The translations under genes and the position numbers were made by a program. A model generated the notes under the pieces. The model had not been told where the DNA came from, made no database searches, and saw only the letters and a list, made by a program, of their open reading frames with translations. From NCBI GenBank assembly GCA_937944445.1, contig CALDYP010000088.1, forward strand, positions 1 through 39,867: a stretch of DNA of 39,867 nucleotides. The letters run 5' to 3'. Positions 15,703 through 25,280 of the stretch are shown piece by piece. How positions within the stretch are numbered: position 1 is the stretch's first letter; each line of letters starts with the position of its first letter. This stretch comes from an uncultured Anaerolineae bacterium (lineage in GTDB: Bacteria; Chloroflexota; Anaerolineae; Aggregatilineales; Phototrophicaceae).

Positions 15703-17277
15703 ATGACAGGACATTCTTTGAGCGTAAAACGGCCGCTGTTCTGGCTGGGGGTGATCTGTGGGGCGGCGTTCTTGTTTCGGCTGGCGCTGCTGCCGCTGGC
15801 CCAGCACCCGGGCATCGGCGACCCCAACCACTACTACAACCTCGGCCAGCGCCTGCTCGACGGCCACGGCTTCACGATTGATTATATCTGGGCGTTCATC
15901 TTTCAGTACGAGCGCATTGAGCACCCTGAAGACCATTGGATGCCGCTCACAGGGCTGCTCACAGCGGCGTCGATGTCGTTGTTTGGCCGCGAGCACACGG
16001 GGGCAGTCGTCTTGTTTGCGTTGGTCGGCGCGCTGCTGCCCGCTCTCGCCTACCTCGCCGCGCGCCGACTTGATCTAGAGCCATCTGAGGCACTGGCGGC
16101 GGCCCTGCTCACCAGCGTCGTGCCAGAGTTGGTGCTCAACTCGCTCCGAACAGACACAACGATCCTCAACGCTGTGTTCGTCGGCGCTGCTTTGTTGGCG
16201 CTCAGCCACGCGCTGGAGAGCGACGACGTGCGCTGGTACGCGCTGACGGGGGCGTTAGCCGGTCTAGCGTATCTCGTGCGCACGGACAGCCTGTTGATCG
16301 TCGGTACGGCAGGGCTGCTGGTGGTGTGGCGCTGGCTTAGTGGTCGCACGCTGCCGCGCTGGCGTATCCTGCTGACGCTGGTGCTGCCGCTGGCTGCTCT
16401 GATCGTGGCGGCCCCGTGGCTCATCCGCAACGTGGTTGAGACAGGCCAAGCGACAACCCCCGCGCTGCGTTATTTTTTCCTCAAAATGGACTTTCGTGAA
16501 CTGTACTCATACACTTCAATTCCAACACTTGAGACGCTGCTGAATGATTACTCACTCGCGGATCTTCTCTACAGACGCCTGTTCGAACTGGCGGCAGCCT
16601 TGCGCTTAATGACGGCGCTGTTGAAGGATGGAGTTACGCTGCTGCTGGCTGTTGGACTGTGGACACTGTGGCGGCAGCGGTCAAAGTCGGCGGTTGGCCG
16701 CTTGATGCCGATCGCTGTCACGCTGGGTTTGCTGTTGATCTTTTACCCGGTGCTCATCCCGATTGGCAACCAAGGCGGCAGCTTCAAGAAGGCCTATTTG
16801 TCGCTTGTGCCGCTGATCGTGCCGATTGCGATCTACGGCCTGCGGCGCGCCGTGCCTGAGGTGAGGCTGCGCGCGGGCGTGGTGCTCATCACCACCGCGT
16901 TGATGGCGATGAGCGCGTTCGAACTCGTGCGCGATCAAAACCGCTTTGTCAACACCTTCATCGCCTCGATGGAGCGCGTCGTGAGCGTGCTCGAGACGCT
17001 GCCCGACACCAACGACGATGGCCGGCTCATCGTCATGACACAAGACCCGTTCGTGCTGCGCTACTTGGGCTATCAGGGGGTACAGTTCCCCTTTGAAGAC
17101 CGCGACACGATCTTCTACGTCGCGCAGCGCTACGGCGTGGACTACCTGCTCATGCCCTCGGCGCGCCCCGCGCTGGAGCCGATCGAGACAGGCGATGAGC
17201 AGGATAAGCGCTTTGAGTTCGTGACGAACGTCGCGAGGACGAACTACACGTTCTGGCGCGTCGTGCCGCCGAACTAG
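15703..17277 (+). CDS. GT-C family membrane glycosyltransferase (GT39/ArnT-like)
   Basis: An integral membrane protein of 524 residues with about ten hydrophobic segments. After TM1 comes an external loop with GDPNHYYNLGQRLLDGHGF, where the Asp matches the catalytic Asp of the first loop in dolichyl/polyprenyl-phosphate-sugar transferases. It ends in a soluble tail of about 110 residues. It would move a sugar from a lipid-linked donor outside the membrane; donor and acceptor are unknown. The start at 15703 has AGG 5 nt upstream; a start at 15637 would lie in the terminator of the gene before. Its TAG stop shares the CTAG tetramer with the convergent reductase gene. Confidence 0.82.
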   Translation: MTGHSLSVKRPLFWLGVICGAAFLFRLALLPLAQHPGIGDPNHYYNLGQRLLDGHGFTIDYIWAFIFQYERIEHPEDHWMPLTGLLTAASMSLFGREHTGAVVLFALVGALLPALAYLAARRLDLEPSEALAAALLTSVVPELVLNSLRTDTTILNAVFVGAALLALSHALESDDVRWYALTGALAGLAYLVRTDSLLIVGTAGLLVVWRWLSGRTLPRWRILLTLVLPLAALIVAAPWLIRNVVETGQATTPALRYFFLKMDFRELYSYTSIPTLETLLNDYSLADLLYRRLFELAAALRLMTALLKDGVTLLLAVGLWTLWRQRSKSAVGRLMPIAVTLGLLLIFYPVLIPIGNQGGSFKKAYLSLVPLIVPIAIYGLRRAVPEVRLRAGVVLITTALMAMSAFELVRDQNRFVNTFIASMERVVSVLETLPDTNDDGRLIVMTQDPFVLRYLGYQGVQFPFEDRDTIFYVAQRYGVDYLLMPSARPALEPIETGDEQDKRFEFVTNVARTNYTFWRVVPPN

Positions 17278-18677
17278 TCGCCCGGCAGCGCGTCGGTCTC
17301 GCGGTCGGCTTCCAGCGCAGCCAGCATGTCTTCAACTTGTGTGAACTTCACGCGCGGGCGGTTCTGCGCTGCGCCGGCCTCCACCTCCAGCGCGTCGAGC
17401 TTCAGCCAATCCGCGAACGTCGTGCAGCGCACCCCACGCTCGCGCAGCAGCGCCTCAATTTGATCAGCAGGCTGTGTGGGCTGCCAGACGTGGCCCGCGG
17501 CGGCGTCCTCGATCAGCAGCTTGGCTGTCTCGATGCTGTCGGGCTTGTTCGTGCCGATGATGCCGTTCGCCCCGCGCTTGATCCACCCCACCGCGTACTG
17601 GCCAGTCAGCACGTGGTCGCCCTCCAACACGCGCCCATGATCGTTGGGGATCACGCCGCGCTTGCTGTCGAAAGGCACATCTGGCAGCGCCACGCCCGTG
17701 TAGCCCACGCTGCGGAACACCAACCCGACCGGCAGCGTCTCGGTTTGATCGGTAGCGCGCGCCTTTACGTCGCCATCTGGCGCGGCCACCAGCATGTTGC
17801 GCACGAGGGTGAGCTGCTCAACGCGGCCTTGCCCGTCGATGCGCAGGGGCGACACAAGGAAGCGCACGATTACGCGCTTGGGCTTGTTCTGCGGCGGGCG
17901 GGCGGCGAAACCCTTTAGCAGTTCAACGTTCTTGGCGTGTTTGGGTTCCGCGTGGGGGCTGGCCAGCCACGCGCGGCTGAGGTCGTCCAGCTCCACCTCG
18001 GCGGGGTCGACAATCAAATCTGCCTCGGCCAGCTCGCCCAGCTCTTTGATCTCAGGGTTGGTGAAGGCGGCCTGTGCCGCGCCGCGCCGCCCTAGCAGGT
18101 AGATCTCGCGCACGCGGCTGTGGCGCAGCGCCTCCAGCGCGTAATCAGCGATGTCGGTGCAGGCCAATTCTTCATAGCTGCTGGCGAGGATGCGCGTGAC
18201 GTCCATCGCCACGTTGCCCACGCCGATCACCGCGACGCGCTCTTGCGACAGGTCAAATTGCAGGTGACGGTAGTCTGGGTGGCCGTTGTACCAACCGACA
18301 AAATCCGTAGCCGGGTGGCTGCCGGGCAGGTCTTCACCCGGGATGCCCAACGTCTTGTCAGTCTGCGCGCCCACCGCGTAGATCACCGCATGGTAGTGGG
18401 CTTGTAGGTCGCTCAGCCGAAGGTCGCGCCCAAACTCGACGTTGCCGAAGAAGCGGAAGTTGGGGTGTGCAGCGATCTTCTCATAGACTTTGGTCACGGA
18501 TTTGATCTTCTGATGGTCAGGGGCGACGCCACCGCGCACCAAGCCGTAGGGGGTAGGCAGGCGGTCGAACATGTCCACGTAGACGGGGACGCCGCTGGAC
18601 TTCAGAAGATACTCCGCAGCGTAAAAGCCAGATGGCCCGGAACCGATAATCGCAACACGCAGTGCTTGTTCTGTCAT
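17274..18677 (-). CDS. ferredoxin/adrenodoxin-type NADP+ reductase (FprA-like)
   Basis: An FAD flavoprotein of 467 residues that should pass electrons between NADPH and ferredoxin. The N-terminal FAD Rossmann motif is GSGPSG (12-17), followed by LPTPYGLVRGGVAPDH, a hallmark of the adrenodoxin reductase/FprA group; the NADP-binding motif GVGNVAMD lies near 158 and GRRG near 204. The FAD-closing segment GWIKRGANGIIGTNK sits near 370. No ferredoxin domain is fused. The start at 18677 has GAGAAG upstream and fits the family. It has its own promoter and converges on the glycosyltransferase gene with a shared stop tetramer. Confidence 0.93.
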   Translation of the reverse strand: MTEQALRVAIIGSGPSGFYAAEYLLKSSGVPVYVDMFDRLPTPYGLVRGGVAPDHQKIKSVTKVYEKIAAHPNFRFFGNVEFGRDLRLSDLQAHYHAVIYAVGAQTDKTLGIPGEDLPGSHPATDFVGWYNGHPDYRHLQFDLSQERVAVIGVGNVAMDVTRILASSYEELACTDIADYALEALRHSRVREIYLLGRRGAAQAAFTNPEIKELGELAEADLIVDPAEVELDDLSRAWLASPHAEPKHAKNVELLKGFAARPPQNKPKRVIVRFLVSPLRIDGQGRVEQLTLVRNMLVAAPDGDVKARATDQTETLPVGLVFRSVGYTGVALPDVPFDSKRGVIPNDHGRVLEGDHVLTGQYAVGWIKRGANGIIGTNKPDSIETAKLLIEDAAAGHVWQPTQPADQIEALLRERGVRCTTFADWLKLDALEVEAGAAQNRPRVKFTQVEDMLAALEADRETDALPGD

Positions 18678-18717
18678 AAATCGCTTCTCTACTCTTCCAC
18701 ATCGAAAGTTCTTTGAA

Positions 18718-18745
18718 ATCATACACTATTCGATTGTTCTTCCAA
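18718..18745 (-). promoter_or_regulatory. promoter for the ferredoxin-NADP reductase gene
   Basis: On the minus strand -35 TTGGAA (18745-18740), 16-bp spacer, -10 TATGAT (18723-18718), giving a leader of about 35 nt to the ATG at 18677. Confidence 0.55.
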
Positions 18746-18787
18746 CGAGGCAATATCACCGTTTTGGGGGTGCTGATTGTCACATCT

Positions 18788-19062
18788 CGCGCCCTAGCCG
18801 AGTGCTTCAGCGCTCGGTGACAACGACGCCCGCGGTGGAAGCCCCTGCGGGCGCAGCATCGTAGGGACAGGGCCTGCCCTGTCCGTTTTTCTGTTCCCAC
18901 GGGCACGGCCCTTCCCGACGGCGAAGGGGATGGAGGATGAGGCCCCACGGACGCGACAGGTCGCGTCCCTACTCGGCGGGTGCTGGCCTATGTCGGCTTC
19001 GTTCCGTATTGAATTCTCAAATTGCATAAGCCACCAGCGAGGGAGAAGGGGGGTGAGGGATG
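18788..19062. repeat. mosaic of palindromic repeat modules
   Basis: In order: CCGAGTGC-TTCA-GCGCTCGG hairpin (18798-18817), a CCCGCGGTGGAAGCCCCTGCGGGC block, the palindrome GGACAGGGCCTGCCCTGTCC (18865-18884) with GTTTTTCTGT, a GACGGCGAAGGGGATGGAGGATGAGGC tail, the palindrome GGACGCGACAGGTCGCGTCC (18949-18968), and a second GGAGAAGGGGGGTGAGGGATGAGGC tail near 19040. These fill nearly the whole gap between the reductase promoter and the WD40 gene; nothing else is recognisable there. Confidence 0.8.
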
Positions 19063-19145
19063 AGGCTGCACCACAGTTCAAAATTATGAGTTTCGCATGA
19101 GAAAGTTTTGCGCTAGGATTGTGAGGAATTTCCATAATTGATCGA

Positions 19146-20048
19146 ATGTGCATGAGACTTTATCCAGCAGATACGTATCGTGGGCAAGATGCGCCCATCA
19201 CCGCTTTGACGGCGCTGCACAACCGCATTTTTATCAGCGGCACAGAAAACGGCAGCCTCTTTACCTATTCACTGGATGACATGATCCCGAGCCTGACAAT
19301 TTGCGCTCATCAGGGCGCAGTGCGGGCGCTGGCGGCCTTCCGTGACAGCCACTTCATCGTGTCGGCCAGCGCGGATCAGTCTTTGACGCTGTGGAACGTG
19401 GAGACAGGCGAGTGCGCCCGCACGTTGTTAGGCCATGAAGGGGCAGTGACAGCGGTCGCGTTGGCGGATGAAGGTCGCGTCATCGTCAGCGGCAGCGCTG
19501 ACGGCACGGTGCGCCTGTGGGACACGCTGACTGGCGAGCAGTGCGGGGTGTGTGCGGGTCACCCATCCGCCGTGAGCTGGCTGCTGCCGCTGGCGTCGCC
19601 GCCTCATGTGTTGGTGGGGCTGGCTGATGACAGCGCGCCGCAGCCGATCTACGTCTGGAACTATCGCAGCGGCCAGCAGGTGCGCCAATTTGCGGAGCCA
19701 TACCGCGCCAACAGCGGCGCAGTGCTCACAGAGGATGGCCAACTGCTGACAGGCAGCGCGTCGGGCGAGATCCTGCGGTGGGATGTGCAGCGGGGGTGTG
19801 TGGCGCAGCGGTGGCCGCTCCCTGCTGAAAGCGTGCTGCTGGCGCTGTTCCCTCATGGGCGCTATGCGGTGCTGTCTATGAATGGGTCGCAGTTGGTCGT
19901 GTGGGACTTTACACAGGGAGAGGCGGTGGCTTCAGCAGAACTAACCCTGAGCAGCCCCGTTCAAGCATTCGTGACGCCCGACAGCCGCCGCGTCATGATC
20001 GGCAGCGCGGACGGCCTCTTGAGCGTCTACCGCCTCAGTAGCGGGTGA
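19146..20048 (+). CDS. WD40 repeat protein, single seven-bladed propeller
   Basis: A cytosolic protein of 300 residues built entirely of about seven WD40 repeats. Clear blades end in LTLWNVETG, VRLWDTLTG, IYVWNYRSG, ILRWDVQRG, LVVWDFTQG and LSVYRLSSG, and two begin with GH. There is no signal peptide, kinase or other fused domain. Such propellers are scaffolds, so the partner cannot be inferred. The start is the ATG at 19146, or the ATG at 19152; neither has a strong ribosome site. Only 6 bp separate its stop from the end of recD2 on the other strand, and no terminator fits between. Confidence 0.88.
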   Translation: MCMRLYPADTYRGQDAPITALTALHNRIFISGTENGSLFTYSLDDMIPSLTICAHQGAVRALAAFRDSHFIVSASADQSLTLWNVETGECARTLLGHEGAVTAVALADEGRVIVSGSADGTVRLWDTLTGEQCGVCAGHPSAVSWLLPLASPPHVLVGLADDSAPQPIYVWNYRSGQQVRQFAEPYRANSGAVLTEDGQLLTGSASGEILRWDVQRGCVAQRWPLPAESVLLALFPHGRYAVLSMNGSQLVVWDFTQGEAVASAELTLSSPVQAFVTPDSRRVMIGSADGLLSVYRLSSG

Positions 20049-20054
20049 GGCGGC

Positions 20055-22271
20055 TTACAGCGCCAGCGCCTTCAAGCGCGGCAGCAGCCCGCTGTAGCGC
20101 TGGGTCACCTTGTCGTTGCGGACGGCCATGCTCACGGCCTGCCGATCGCCTATCAGCACCACCAGCTTCTTGGCGCGGGTGATGGCCGTGTAGAGCAGGT
20201 TGCGCTGGAGCATCATGTAATGGCTGGTGGTGATGGGCATCACCACCACGGGGTACTCTGAGCCTTGTGAGCGGTGGGTGCTGATGCAGTAGGCGAGCAA
20301 GAGCTGTTCATCGGCTGTTTGGTAGTCGTACTCAATTTCTTTGTCGTCGATGCGGACGATGAGCTTTTCATGGCCGCGGGTGGCGTCCAGCCCGATGACG
20401 CGTCCCATGTCGCCGTTGAACACGTCTTTCTCATAGTTGTTCTTGGTCTGCATGATCTTGTCGTTCATCCGGAAGCGCCGCTGGCCGATCCGCAGCTCAG
20501 CGAGGCCCACCCCACCGTTAAGCCGCGCCTGCAGCGCTTGGTTGATCGCGTCGACGCCCGCCGGACCGCGATACATCGGCGCGAGCACCTGAATGTCGTT
20601 CATCGGGTCGAAACCGAACTTGGACGGGATGCGGTTCTCGACGACGTCCACCACCATCTCGCCCACTTTGGCGTTGTCGTTGATCTGAAAGAAGAAGAAA
20701 TCGTGGCTGTCGTTGCTGAGGTAGGGCATCTCGCCGTGGTTGATGCGGTGGGCGTTCTGGACGATGTGGCTCTTGTCGTCTTGGCGGAAGATGACTTTCA
20801 GCCGGGTGACGAAGGCATGGCCGCTGTCGATCACGTCGCGCAGCACGTTGCCCGCGCCCACGCTGGGCAGTTGGTCAACGTCGCCTACGAGCATCAGGTG
20901 GGCGTGCTGGGGCAGCGCCTTGAGCACGTTGTAGAACAGCACCAAGTCCATCATAGACGACTCGTCGATGATGAGCACGTCGCACTCCAGCGGGTGGTCT
21001 TCGTTGCGCGCGAAGCCGCCCTCAAACGGGCTGAACTCCAACAGGCGGTGAATCGTCGACGCTAGCCGACCGCTGGCCTCGCTCAAGCGTTTGGCGGCTC
21101 GTCCAGTGGGGGAGGCTAACGCATAGCTGAACTTGGCCTGCTCCAGCGCGTTGATGACCATGCGTAGAGTGGTCGTCTTGCCGGTGCCCGGGCCGCCAGT
21201 CAGCACGCTGAGCTTGCACTCGAACACGGCCTTCACGGCGCCCTGCTGCTGGGGTGTCAGCTTGAGGGCGTGCTGCTTGGAAAGCTCCGCGAGGAACTTC
21301 GGCCAGTCCACGCTGCGGGCGTGCTCTTGGAGCTTGGAGGGCATCAGCAGTTGGTCACGGATGCGCCGGGCTGCGCCGTGCTCGCTGTGGTAGAGAACGG
21401 GGGCGTAAACGGCCTCGATCGTCTGGCCGCTGCGGTGGAGCGTGTCGCTGATGAGCAGGCCGAGCACGATCTGTTCGCTCAGGGCGCTGGAGATCAAGTC
21501 GCGATCATCCACGTCTAGCAGGCGCGCCGCTTCCTCGATGAGCGTCGCGCGCGGGATGAAGGTGTGCCCTTCTTGCGTGAGCTGTTCGACAGTGAACACC
21601 AACCCCGCGCGGACACGCTCGCGGCTGTTGTGGGCGATGCCCACCGCGCGCGCGATCTGGTCCGCGCGTTTGAAGCCGATGCCGTACACGTCTGTCGCCA
21701 ATTGGTATGGGTCGGTGCGCAGGATCTCGCGGGCGCTCGGCCCGTACTGCGCGTAGATCTTGCGCGCTTGGTTGGGGGTGATGCCGTAGTTTTGCAGCTC
21801 GACGATGGTCAACCGTTCGAGGCGGTTCTCTTGCAGGGCTTGGCGGGTGTTGTCGATGATCTTTTGCTTGAGGCCCAACTCGCGCAGGCGCTCCGGCTCG
21901 CGTTCGAGGATGCTCAGCGTCTCCTCGCCGAAGTGCTGGTAGATACGCTGGGCGGTGGTCTGGCCGACGCCGGGGATGCGCTCTTGCAGGTAGCGGACGA
22001 TGCCGCGCTCATTCTGCGGCTGAACTGGCACAAACCGTTCGGCTTTGAATTGGCGGCCATAGGTTGCGTTGTTGACCCACTGCCCGCTGAAGCGCACCGT
22101 CTCGCCCTCGGCAAACGCCACCATGACGCCGACGACCGTGACCACCCCGTCACGGTCAAGCTCATCACGATTGACCTCTGACACGGGCGCGACCTTGAGC
22201 ACACAGTAGCCGGTGGCCTCGTTGAAATAAGTGACGCGCTGAATGACGGCGGTTAACTCTGCTTCTGACAT
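20055..22271 (-). CDS. recD2: RecD2-type ATP-dependent DNA helicase
   Basis: A cytosolic superfamily 1B 5'-3' DNA helicase of 738 residues, the standalone RecD2 (YrrC) type without RecBC. An OB-like N-terminus is followed by helix-hairpin-helix segments (ERIPGVGQTTAQRIY and YGIGFKRADQIA), then Walker A GGPGTGKT (359-366), Walker B LIIDESSM, a GDVDQLPSVGAG motif and the SH3-containing 2A/2B region ending in STHRSQGSEYP and AITRAKK. Known members act in DNA repair and replication-fork stress. There is no clear ribosome site before the ATG, but an extended -10 promoter lies about 30 bp upstream. Confidence 0.95.
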   Translation of the reverse strand: MSEAELTAVIQRVTYFNEATGYCVLKVAPVSEVNRDELDRDGVVTVVGVMVAFAEGETVRFSGQWVNNATYGRQFKAERFVPVQPQNERGIVRYLQERIPGVGQTTAQRIYQHFGEETLSILEREPERLRELGLKQKIIDNTRQALQENRLERLTIVELQNYGITPNQARKIYAQYGPSAREILRTDPYQLATDVYGIGFKRADQIARAVGIAHNSRERVRAGLVFTVEQLTQEGHTFIPRATLIEEAARLLDVDDRDLISSALSEQIVLGLLISDTLHRSGQTIEAVYAPVLYHSEHGAARRIRDQLLMPSKLQEHARSVDWPKFLAELSKQHALKLTPQQQGAVKAVFECKLSVLTGGPGTGKTTTLRMVINALEQAKFSYALASPTGRAAKRLSEASGRLASTIHRLLEFSPFEGGFARNEDHPLECDVLIIDESSMMDLVLFYNVLKALPQHAHLMLVGDVDQLPSVGAGNVLRDVIDSGHAFVTRLKVIFRQDDKSHIVQNAHRINHGEMPYLSNDSHDFFFFQINDNAKVGEMVVDVVENRIPSKFGFDPMNDIQVLAPMYRGPAGVDAINQALQARLNGGVGLAELRIGQRRFRMNDKIMQTKNNYEKDVFNGDMGRVIGLDATRGHEKLIVRIDDKEIEYDYQTADEQLLLAYCISTHRSQGSEYPVVVMPITTSHYMMLQRNLLYTAITRAKKLVVLIGDRQAVSMAVRNDKVTQRYSGLLPRLKALAL

Positions 22272-22299
22272 GTGGGGGCCTGTCTGTTGATCTGTAACT

Positions 22300-22308
22300 A
22301 TTATAGCA
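22300..22308 (-). promoter_or_regulatory. extended -10 promoter for recD2
   Basis: On the minus strand TATAAT (22305-22300) is preceded by TGC (22308-22306); the 11-mer TTTGCTATAAT equals that of ftsH. There is no -35 match at the usual spacing. Confidence 0.6.
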
Positions 22309-22347
22309 AAACCTCGTGCAGGCTCTGGCAGTTAGGGGGACAAGCAA

Positions 22348-22370
22348 AGGGCGAGCCACAAGCTCGCCCT
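22348..22370 (-). terminator. terminator at the end of the glg operon
   Basis: A 9-bp stem AGGGCGAGC / GCTCGCCCT with a 5-nt loop, 29 nt beyond the glgC stop. On the minus strand it is followed by TTGCTTGT, a weak T-rich tail. Confidence 0.7.
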
Positions 22371-22399
22371 CGCAAAACATAGCTCACAAGCGCCGTCGT

Positions 22400-23662
22400 C
22401 TAATCGCGCTGGGTGTAGCCGATCATCGTGCCGTCGGGGACGATCTTGTTGGGGAAGGCGCTGTAGCTTTCGCGTTTGAGATCCGTCCCGAGCACGCAGC
22501 CGCCGCCGATGGTGAAATAGGGCGGGATGAGCGCGTTCTTGCCGACGCAGGTGATACCCTCGCTGCCGCTGTAGGCGCTGCTGCCGACCTTTGCCCCTTC
22601 GCCCACGACGGCGATCTTGTCGATGATACAGCGGTCAACGGTGGCGTTGGCCTCGATGTAGGCGTCTGTTAGCACCACTGAATTGCGCACGACCGCGCCC
22701 GGCCCGACGTACACCCCCGGCGAGAGCACGCTGTTCTCGACGAGCGCGCCGCTGCTGATGACCGCGCCGTCCGTCAGCAGGCTGTTGTGGACGACCGCAT
22801 CGCGCATCATGCGCACGGGGGGCCGCTCTTCAGACTGCGTGTGGATGACCCATGTGCGGTCGTTGAGGTTGAGGGCGGGCGGGTACTGCAGCAAGTCCAT
22901 GTGGGCTTCCCAGTAGGCTTCAACCGTTCCCACGTCCACCCAGTAGCCGCCGTAGGGGTAGGCGTAGATGGCGGCCTCGTTGGCCAGCAGGCGCGGGATG
23001 ACGTCCTTGCCAAAGTCGCGCTTGCTGGCGGCGTTCTTCTGATCGGCCAGCACCGCCTCTTCCAACACGCTGTAGTTGAACACGTACACCCCCATGCTGG
23101 CGAGGTTGCCGGGCGGGTTCTTGGGCTTTTCGATGAAGTGCTTGACGCGGAAGCTCTCGTCTACGTCGAGGATGCCGAAGCGGCTGGCCTCCTCAATCGG
23201 CACGCGGATCGTGCAGATCGTCAGGTCGGCCCCTTTTTCGCGGTGATAGTTCACCAGCATGTCGTAGTCCATCTGATAGATGTGATCGCCCGAGAGGATG
23301 AGCACAAATTCGGGTTGGCCGCGGCGGACGAAGTTCAGGTTTTGCGCCACGGCGTCGGCTGTGCCCAAGTACCAGTCGGTGTCGTGGCTGCCCTTGTAGG
23401 GCTGGAGCAGCTGCACGCCGCCGGTGAACGAGCGGTCGAGATCCCACGGGCGGCCTTTGCCGATGTGGTCGTTCAAGCTGTGGGGGCGGTACTGTGTCAG
23501 GACAAGCACATCGGTGATGTTGGAGTTGACGCAGTTAGACAGGGCGAAGTCGATGATGCGATACTTGCCCGCGAAGGGCACGGCAGGCTTGGCGCGCTTC
23601 ATGGTGAGCGAGGCAAGGCGCGTGCCTTTGCCGCCGGCTAGAATAATCGCTTTAGTTCTCAT
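22400..23662 (-). CDS. glgC: glucose-1-phosphate adenylyltransferase (ADP-glucose pyrophosphorylase)
   Basis: A cytosolic enzyme of 420 residues making ADP-glucose from ATP and glucose 1-phosphate, the committed step of glycogen synthesis. Nucleotide-binding motif [10 protein letters not shown] (7-16), [23 protein letters not shown], the HIYQMDY loop, and VEKPK-like IEKPKNPP (sugar-phosphate site) are present. A left-handed beta-helix of hexapeptide repeats makes up the C-terminal third. The start at 23662 gives the family N-terminus; an open frame continues 107 codons upstream but lies inside glgA and is an artefact. The start is 5 nt from the glgA stop, and GAGGAG (23678-23673) lies within glgA's last codons, so translation is probably coupled. 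Confidence 0.97.
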   Translation of the reverse strand: MRTKAIILAGGKGTRLASLTMKRAKPAVPFAGKYRIIDFALSNCVNSNITDVLVLTQYRPHSLNDHIGKGRPWDLDRSFTGGVQLLQPYKGSHDTDWYLGTADAVAQNLNFVRRGQPEFVLILSGDHIYQMDYDMLVNYHREKGADLTICTIRVPIEEASRFGILDVDESFRVKHFIEKPKNPPGNLASMGVYVFNYSVLEEAVLADQKNAASKRDFGKDVIPRLLANEAAIYAYPYGGYWVDVGTVEAYWEAHMDLLQYPPALNLNDRTWVIHTQSEERPPVRMMRDAVVHNSLLTDGAVISSGALVENSVLSPGVYVGPGAVVRNSVVLTDAYIEANATVDRCIIDKIAVVGEGAKVGSSAYSGSEGITCVGKNALIPPYFTIGGGCVLGTDLKRESYSAFPNKIVPDGTMIGYTQRD

Positions 23663-23667
23663 AAGTA

Positions 23668-25131
23668 TTAATCTCCTCGTATTTTTCGGATCGCTTGCTC
23701 GTAAAGGTTCACGTACTGGCGCGCGCTCGTCCCCCAACTGAAGTCCGTGGTCATGGCGCGGTGCTGCATGCGCCGCCATGCGTCGGGGCGCTCGTGATAG
23801 GTGCGGATCGCCCAGTGCAGCGTCCCGCTGACTGCATCGGGCGTCTCCCACTGGAACACGAAGCCTGTGCCATGATCGGCGTTGTGGTTGTCGTAGTTCT
23901 GCACGGTGTCGGCGAGGCCGCCCGTCTCGCGCACGACCGGCAGCGACCCGTAGCGCATAGCGAGCATCTGGCCGATGCCGCACGGCTCAAAGTGGCTGGG
24001 CATGAGGAACAGGTCTGAGCCGCCGTAGATGCGCTGTGCCAAGACTGCGTTGTAATCAAGGTAGACGCGCACCTGCTGCGGGAAGTCATCGGCAAGGTGG
24101 CGGGCAGCTTGTTCGATGGCCGGTTCACCCGTTCCGAGCAGGACGAACTGGGCGTTGTGTTGCGCCAGCACGCGCCGCAGCCCCGGAAAGGCGAAGTCGA
24201 AGCCTTTTTGCGCTGCCAAGCGCGACACCACACCGATGAGCGGCACGTCATCGCGCACGGGCAAGCCGAGCTGGTCTTGCAGGGCGCGTTTGTTGGCCGG
24301 GCGCTGCTGCGCGAAGGTGTCAGCGTCGAACGTCTGCACGAGGTTCGGGTCAGTGGCGGGGTTCCACAGCTCGACGTCGATCCCGTTGAGGATGCCCATC
24401 AGGTCATCGCGCCGATAGTTCATCAAATCCGCCAGCTCATAGCCCGCCCAACGGTACTGCACTTCCAGCGCGTAGCGCGGGCTGACCGTGTTGATCTTGT
24501 CGGCGGTGGCAAGGCCGATGCCTAACATGTTGTCGTGCAGCCCGAAGCGGTGGATGAGATCCCAATCGCGCGCGGGGATGCCCGCCTCATAGAGGAACCC
24601 ACCCATATAGTTGCCCATGTAGGCGATGTTGTGGACGGTCGTCACGGTGGCGATGCCGCGCCATTCCTGCTTCCAGCGGTTGATGCCGATCAAGAACGGC
24701 AGCAGGGCGGTGTGCCAGTCGTTGACGTGGACGACATCCGGCAGCCAGCCCTCGCGCTGGCTCAGCTCGTAGAGGGTGGCCATCACCGCCTGATTGAACC
24801 AGATGAAGCGCCGCGCGTCCCAGTCCCAGTTGGTGTAGACGCTGCGCTCGCCGCCGATGTAGGGGTAGCCCTGAAGCAGGTAGAACGGCACGTCGTTGTG
24901 GGTGCAGGCGTATACGCGGACGTCAGTGACGCCGCCGCGGTGATGAAACGGAAAGGTGAAGGCAAGGCCGATGTGATGATCGTGATGGTTGATGAACCCA
25001 TAGCCGGGCAGAACAACGCGCGCATCGACGCCGTTCGATCGCAGTGCAGCAGGCAGAGACCCCACGACATCTGCCAGCCCGCCCACTTTGGCGAAGGGAA
25101 CTGCCTCTGCGCTGGCGATTAAAACTCTCAT
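23668..25131 (-). CDS. glgA: glycogen synthase (GT5, ADP-glucose dependent)
   Basis: A cytosolic enzyme of 487 residues that extends alpha-1,4-glucan from ADP-glucose. The acceptor/donor loop [10 protein letters not shown] (15-24) is intact, as are the C-terminal GT-B signatures [13 protein letters not shown] and [10 protein letters not shown]. Length is normal. The ATG at 25131 has AGGATAGGG just upstream. It is the middle gene of GH57-glgA-glgC, following the branching enzyme after a 149-bp gap that holds a hairpin, and preceding glgC by 5 nt. Confidence 0.97.
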   Translation of the reverse strand: MRVLIASAEAVPFAKVGGLADVVGSLPAALRSNGVDARVVLPGYGFINHHDHHIGLAFTFPFHHRGGVTDVRVYACTHNDVPFYLLQGYPYIGGERSVYTNWDWDARRFIWFNQAVMATLYELSQREGWLPDVVHVNDWHTALLPFLIGINRWKQEWRGIATVTTVHNIAYMGNYMGGFLYEAGIPARDWDLIHRFGLHDNMLGIGLATADKINTVSPRYALEVQYRWAGYELADLMNYRRDDLMGILNGIDVELWNPATDPNLVQTFDADTFAQQRPANKRALQDQLGLPVRDDVPLIGVVSRLAAQKGFDFAFPGLRRVLAQHNAQFVLLGTGEPAIEQAARHLADDFPQQVRVYLDYNAVLAQRIYGGSDLFLMPSHFEPCGIGQMLAMRYGSLPVVRETGGLADTVQNYDNHNADHGTGFVFQWETPDAVSGTLHWAIRTYHERPDAWRRMQHRAMTTDFSWGTSARQYVNLYEQAIRKIRGD

Positions 25132-25254
25132 AACCCTATCCTGTGTTGGGTAACAGGCACAACAGATGCGGCCATCTCATGGGTGAGTATACCCACGGCG
25201 GGGCTGCCGCGCTACAGCCAAGCCGACTGGACGCCTAGATTTAAGCGCCGACGC

Positions 25255-25280
25255 GGGCACGGAAACGGCACGCCGTGCCC
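25255..25280 (-). repeat. palindrome directly after the branching-enzyme stop codon
   Basis: GGGCACGG (25255-25262) and CCGTGCCC (25273-25280) enclose a 10-nt loop that itself contains GGCACG. It abuts the GH57 stop codon and ends in the CCCTAC seen in other palindromes of this genome. It could reduce read-through from the GH57 gene to glgA, or be a dispersed repeat only. Confidence 0.5.

Noticed and set aside
23663-23983. N-terminal extension of glgC by 107 codons
   Set aside because: It lies wholly within glgA and is Arg-rich; the conserved GlgC start and its ribosome site are at 23662.
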